Shown in pieces: positions 61,639-64,000 of a stretch of 64,000 nucleotides of DNA. This stretch comes from JAUASW01 sp036880965 (GTDB lineage Bacteria > Pseudomonadota > Gammaproteobacteria > Burkholderiales > Burkholderiaceae_C). The notes under the pieces were generated by a model. The model was not told where the DNA came from. It ran no database searches and was given only the letters and a program-made list of their open reading frames with translations. Within the stretch, counting starts at the first letter, position 1. Each line of letters opens with the position of its first letter. A program made the position numbers and the translations under genes. The stretch lies in the NCBI RefSeq assembly GCF_036880965.1, contig NZ_JBAJMV010000002.1, positions 62,001 to 126,000 of the forward strand. Reading direction: 5' to 3'.

Positions 61639-62099
61639 CAAACACCCAGCAGCCGGCAGACCTCGGCCCATTCCTGAGGGCTCACCGGTGTAATCGACAG
61701 TCGATTGCCCGGTTGCAGCGTGCGCATCGTGGCCAGCTTGGGTGCGGCCTTCATCTCGGGCAGACTCAGAAGCCGGGTCTTCTTGCGAAGCTTCACGTCA
61801 ACATGAAGCCAGCGCGGCTCGTCGGGCTTGGCCTTGGCGTCGAAATAGGGACTCTTGACGTCGAACTGACTGGCGTCCGGGTAGGCGCTGCTGGCCACTT
61901 CGGCAAGACCAGCGATGCCGGGCTGCGGGCAGGACGAGTGATAGAACAGGACGCCATCGCCGAGGTGCATGCCATCACGCATGAAGTTGCGTGCCTGGTA
62001 GTTACGCACGCCGATCCAGGGGACGGTTTGGCCCGGCGCGGCGGCCAGGTCGTCGATCGAGCATTCTTCGGGCTCGGATTTCATCAACCAATAATTCAC
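61638..62099 (-). CDS. EVE-domain protein
   Basis: A 153-residue protein with the EVE fold (PUA-like) that binds modified nucleic acid bases. The opening NYWLMKSEPEECSIDDL, WIGVRNYQARNFMRDGM, FYHSSCPQPGIAGLAEV and the C-terminal RLSITPVSPQEW are characteristic. The GTG at 62099 is preferred, because an ATG further upstream (62168 region) lies inside 6S RNA and relatives start at this valine position. The gene stands downstream of ssrS and before tauE, a frequent arrangement. Confidence 0.87.
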   Translation of the reverse strand: MNYWLMKSEPEECSIDDLAAAPGQTVPWIGVRNYQARNFMRDGMHLGDGVLFYHSSCPQPGIAGLAEVASSAYPDASQFDVKSPYFDAKAKPDEPRWLHVDVKLRKKTRLLSLPEMKAAPKLATMRTLQPGNRLSITPVSPQEWAEVCRLLGV

Positions 62100-62151
62100 C
62101 GTGGGCCTCGCTGGGTCGGTGGTCTGGAAGGGAGAAACGAAGGGAGAAAGG

Positions 62152-62326
62152 TGTCCATCGCGAGCCATGAGCCGCATTCCTGAACCCGGGGATTCAGGTG
62201 GGCGAGGTCAGCCGAGCTTCGGGTTCATCTGACGCGAGACGATCACACCAACCGGGCGATGTTCCAAGCCCCTGCTCATAGAGCATCGGTCAAGGAAATA
62301 TAAGACTCACGCGAACGCGATGGACA
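62152..62326 (-). ncRNA. ssrS: 6S RNA
   Basis: A 175-base RNA between zapA and the EVE gene, the usual 6S locus. The terminal stem is exact: TGTCCATCGCG at the 5' end (62326-62316) pairs with CGCGATGGACA at the 3' end (62162-62152). The interior carries the family's GAGCAGGGGCTTGGAACATC and GGTTGGTGTGATCG segments, then CTCGCGTCAGATGAACCCGA and a late GGGTTCAGGAATGC. 6S RNA mimics an open promoter and holds sigma-70 RNA polymerase in stationary phase. Ends are set from the stem and could be off by a few bases. Confidence 0.9.
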
Positions 62327-62332
62327 GTGTGG

Positions 62333-62338
62333 ATTCTA
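62333..62338 (-). promoter_or_regulatory. -10 element of the 6S RNA promoter
   Basis: Minus-strand TAGAAT is seven bases before the inferred 5' end of the RNA at 62326. It lies between zapA (stop at 62368) and the RNA. Confidence 0.6.
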
Positions 62339-62367
62339 CGCGCCGGCCGGGCCCGGCTCAGCGATCT

Positions 62368-62712
62368 TCAGAGCAACTGACCGTCTTCGGCCAGGGCGGC
62401 ATCGAGGCGCTGCATCAAAGCGTCGAGTTCGCTTTCAGGCAGGTCTTGAGGCAGGGCGGCTGCCGCTGTACTCGCAGGCACTGTGGCCTTGGGCGCCGCT
62501 GCAGGCTTGCTGCCTTGCTCTGCCAGCTGATAGGCCACATTCAGCGCTGCCAGCACGGCGATGCGCTCGCGCGCCTTGACCTTGCCGGCATCGCGGATCG
62601 CACACATCTCGCGGTCCACCTGGGCCACGGCGCGGCCCAGCGTGTCAGCGCCGCCTTCGGGGCAGCCCAGCAGATAGCTCTGGCCCATGATGGTGACTTC
62701 CATCTGCTTCAT
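62368..62712 (-). CDS. zapA: Cell division protein ZapA
   Basis: A 114-residue protein that stabilises FtsZ filaments. MEVTIMGQSYLLGCPEGG and the dimer-forming IAVLAALNVAYQLAEQG coiled region are typical; an Ala/Pro-rich linker is followed by a short helix. It may start at 62712 (MKQMEV) or 62703 (MEVTIMG). Two bases separate it from the ZapB-like gene upstream, and 6S RNA follows. Confidence 0.9.
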   Translation of the reverse strand: MKQMEVTIMGQSYLLGCPEGGADTLGRAVAQVDREMCAIRDAGKVKARERIAVLAALNVAYQLAEQGSKPAAAPKATVPASTAAAALPQDLPESELDALMQRLDAALAEDGQLL

Positions 62713-62714
62713 AT

Positions 62715-62930
62715 TCAGCTGTTCTTCCCGGGTTCGGTGGTTTCAACGGGCAGGCGCTCGAGCAAGGCGTCGATGCGCGAGCGGGCCGCGCCCAGTCGCG
62801 AGCGCAGGCTGTCGCGCTCCTGGCTCAGGGCTTGCACCTGTTCCTGCAGCAGCGTGTTGGTGCGCTTGAGTTCGTCATGGCGCAGCAGCAGCCGCTCTAC
62901 GCGTTCGAGAAGATCGGTGAGGCTTGGCAT
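62715..62930 (-). CDS. ZapB-like coiled-coil protein (TIGR02449 type)
   Basis: A 71-residue coiled-coil protein (LTDLLERVERLLLRHDELKR, LLQEQVQALSQERDSLRSRL) with heptad-like spacing. In related genomes this gene is found next to zapA, suggesting a role with the Z-ring, as for ZapB. ATG 62930 is chosen because the longer frame encodes a non-conserved Arg/Ala leader. Function is inferred from neighbour and shape. Confidence 0.78.
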   Translation of the reverse strand: MPSLTDLLERVERLLLRHDELKRTNTLLQEQVQALSQERDSLRSRLGAARSRIDALLERLPVETTEPGKNS

Positions 62931-62976
62931 GGATGCGTGGCTTGATGGTGGCAGCGCGGGCGGCTGATTGTAGGCG

Positions 62977-63636
62977 TCAGGCCGGCAGGGTCCGTGCCTC
63001 CTTGGCGGCCAGGGCGCGGCCGTGGTCGCAACAGTTGGCAACCGCGCAACGTTCGCACTGCGGCCGGCGAGCCTGGCAGACATAGCGGCCATGCAGGATC
63101 AGCCAGTGATGCGCGTCGACCAGGTACTCCGGCGGAATGCGCTTGAGCAGGCCCTGTTCGACGGCCATCACGTTCTTGCCAGGAGCGAGGCCCGTGATGT
63201 TGGAGACTCGAAAGATGTGCGTGTCTACCGCCACGGTCGGTTCGCCAAAGGCCACGTTGAGCACGACATTGGCAGTCTTGCGGCCGACACCGGGCAAGGC
63301 CTCCAACGCTTCACGGCTGCGCGGCACATTGCCCTCATGCTGCTCCAGCAGGATGCGGCAGGTCTCGTGCAGGTTCCTGGCCTTGGTGCGGTAAAGGCCG
63401 ATGGTGCGGATGTAGGCCTCCAGGCCCTCGACGCCGAGCGCGAGAATCTTGGCCGGCGTATTGGCCACCGGAAAGAGCTTGCGAGTCGCCTTGTTGACGC
63501 CCACGTCGGTGGCTTGCGCAGACAGCAGCACGGCGGCCAACAGCTCAAACACACTGGCGTACTCAAGCTCGGTCTGCGGCGCCGGATTGGCGCGCTCGAG
63601 GATGGCGAAGAACTCGCGGATCTGCTGAGGATTCAT
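62977..63636 (-). CDS. nth: Endonuclease III
   Basis: A 219-residue DNA glycosylase/AP-lyase for oxidised pyrimidines. The catalytic lysine and helix-hairpin-helix are EALPGVGRKTANVVLNV, with the aspartate in VAVDTHIFRV; the [4Fe-4S] cluster cysteines are spaced C-x6-C-x2-C-x5-C in CQARRPQCERCAVANCC. ATG 63636 is four bases downstream of the rsxB stop, the usual pairing. Longer upstream starts are not conserved. Confidence 0.96.
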   Translation of the reverse strand: MNPQQIREFFAILERANPAPQTELEYASVFELLAAVLLSAQATDVGVNKATRKLFPVANTPAKILALGVEGLEAYIRTIGLYRTKARNLHETCRILLEQHEGNVPRSREALEALPGVGRKTANVVLNVAFGEPTVAVDTHIFRVSNITGLAPGKNVMAVEQGLLKRIPPEYLVDAHHWLILHGRYVCQARRPQCERCAVANCCDHGRALAAKEARTLPA

Positions 63637-63640
63637 GCCC

Positions 63641-64000
63641 TCATTTTGCGCGAGCCCGCGCGCGCGCCAGGGCGGCTTCGATGATGGCGCGCTTGGCATC
63701 CAGGGCCTTGGGATCGGTGAGCTTGGAGGCCGCGGCAATGTCAGCCAGCTTGGCTTGCGCCTTCTGGCGCAGGCGCTCTTCATTCTCGACCTCGGCGCGA
63801 GCCACCCGCATCTGATGGAATCGGTAGCGCTGACGCGCCTCATCGGCTTGCGGCTTGCTCCAGGCCTCCCAGGCGGTGCGACCACCGCTGACCTCGACCA
63901 TGGAGATGCAGTCGACCGGGCAGGCTGGGATGCAGAGCTCGCAGCCGGTGCATTGCTCGTTGACGATCACATGCATCTGCTTGGGCGCGCCGACGATGCA
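63641..64000 (-). CDS. rsxB: Electron transport complex subunit RsxB/RnfB, C-terminal part
   Basis: The right-hand edge cuts this gene; 119 codons are visible and the N-terminus lies outside. A ferredoxin-like [4Fe-4S] motif is seen, CTGCELCIPACPVDCISM, after CIVGAPKQMHVIV. The remainder is a long charged helical tail (EARQRYRFHQMRVARAEVEN) characteristic of Burkholderiales RnfB. It takes part in electron transfer to ferredoxin or to SoxR reduction. The stop is four bases before nth. Confidence 0.9.
   Translation of the reverse strand, partial: CIVGAPKQMHVIVNEQCTGCELCIPACPVDCISMVEVSGGRTAWEAWSKPQADEARQRYRFHQMRVARAEVENEERLRQKAQAKLADIAAASKLTDPKALDAKRAIIEAALARARARAK

Noticed and set aside
62100..62177. 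N-terminal extension of the EVE protein to ATG 62177
   Set aside because: That start lies within the 3' arm of 6S RNA, and the added residues are unlike the family.

Overview
The window is a dense, GC-rich bacterial chromosome segment of 64 kb with about 66 protein genes, one non-coding RNA and no insertion sequence, prophage, CRISPR array, tRNA or rRNA that I could recognise. The gene content (FtsB beside enolase and CTP synthase, RsxB beside endonuclease III, ZapA beside 6S RNA, Hsp33, a DarP/YjgA protein, TRAP transporters, HME-type RND efflux) and the strong G/C bias at third codon positions point to a betaproteobacterium of the order Burkholderiales, probably near the Roseateles/Leptothrix/Rubrivivax type genera. 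The genus is an inference; no rRNA is present to settle it.

Layout. 1-3.6 kb: the end of formate-tetrahydrofolate ligase, a small lipoprotein and a two-gene ABC exporter. 3.5-9 kb: a membrane EAL phosphodiesterase facing DusA, an O6-alkylguanine repair protein, an RhlE-like helicase and RdgC. 9.1-11.8 kb: a coupled DsbA/FrnE-like and AstE-like pair, then an EamA exporter. 11.8-18.8 kb: a heavy-metal RND efflux operon (outer membrane channel, adaptor, pump) with three uncharacterised periplasmic accessory proteins and a repeat-like in-frame insertion in the pump gene. 18.9-25 kb: a lipoprotein D-aminoacylase and a YfiR / CHASE8-type histidine kinase / TonB receptor module. 25-30.8 kb: a two-subunit molybdenum hydroxylase (IorAB type), an RNA methyltransferase-like gene and an omega-transaminase divergent from an Lrp regulator. 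30.8-34 kb: a short membrane ORF, EamA, YccA, TerC and a small secreted protein.

34-37.3 kb: a divergent SRAP protein, a DUF455 ferritin-like protein, gamma-carbonic anhydrase and Hsp33. 37.3-40.4 kb: a lipoprotein 5'-nucleotidase, a NadR-like kinase and PnuC, which together make a plausible nicotinamide riboside salvage route. 40.4-51.6 kb: housekeeping genes (ftsB, eno, pyrG, mutS, suhB, trmJ, cysE, slyD, mog, darP). 51.7-56.8 kb: PmbA and a TRAP transporter whose binding protein is encoded convergently to its permeases. 56.9-64 kb: a DUF442-type phosphatase, YqeY, S21, a BaiN-like flavoprotein, a PAS protein with a degenerate GGDEF domain, TauE, an EVE protein, 6S RNA, ZapA, a ZapB-like protein, Nth and the end of RsxB.

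The most interesting items are the YfiR/CHASE8-kinase/TonB module, the probable c-di-GMP receptor (intact RxxD I-site beside a dead GGDEF motif), the repeat-derived insertion inside the RND pump, the accessory proteins of the metal-efflux locus, the NR salvage cluster, and genes whose -10 element lies 5-6 nt from the start codon and are probably leaderless.
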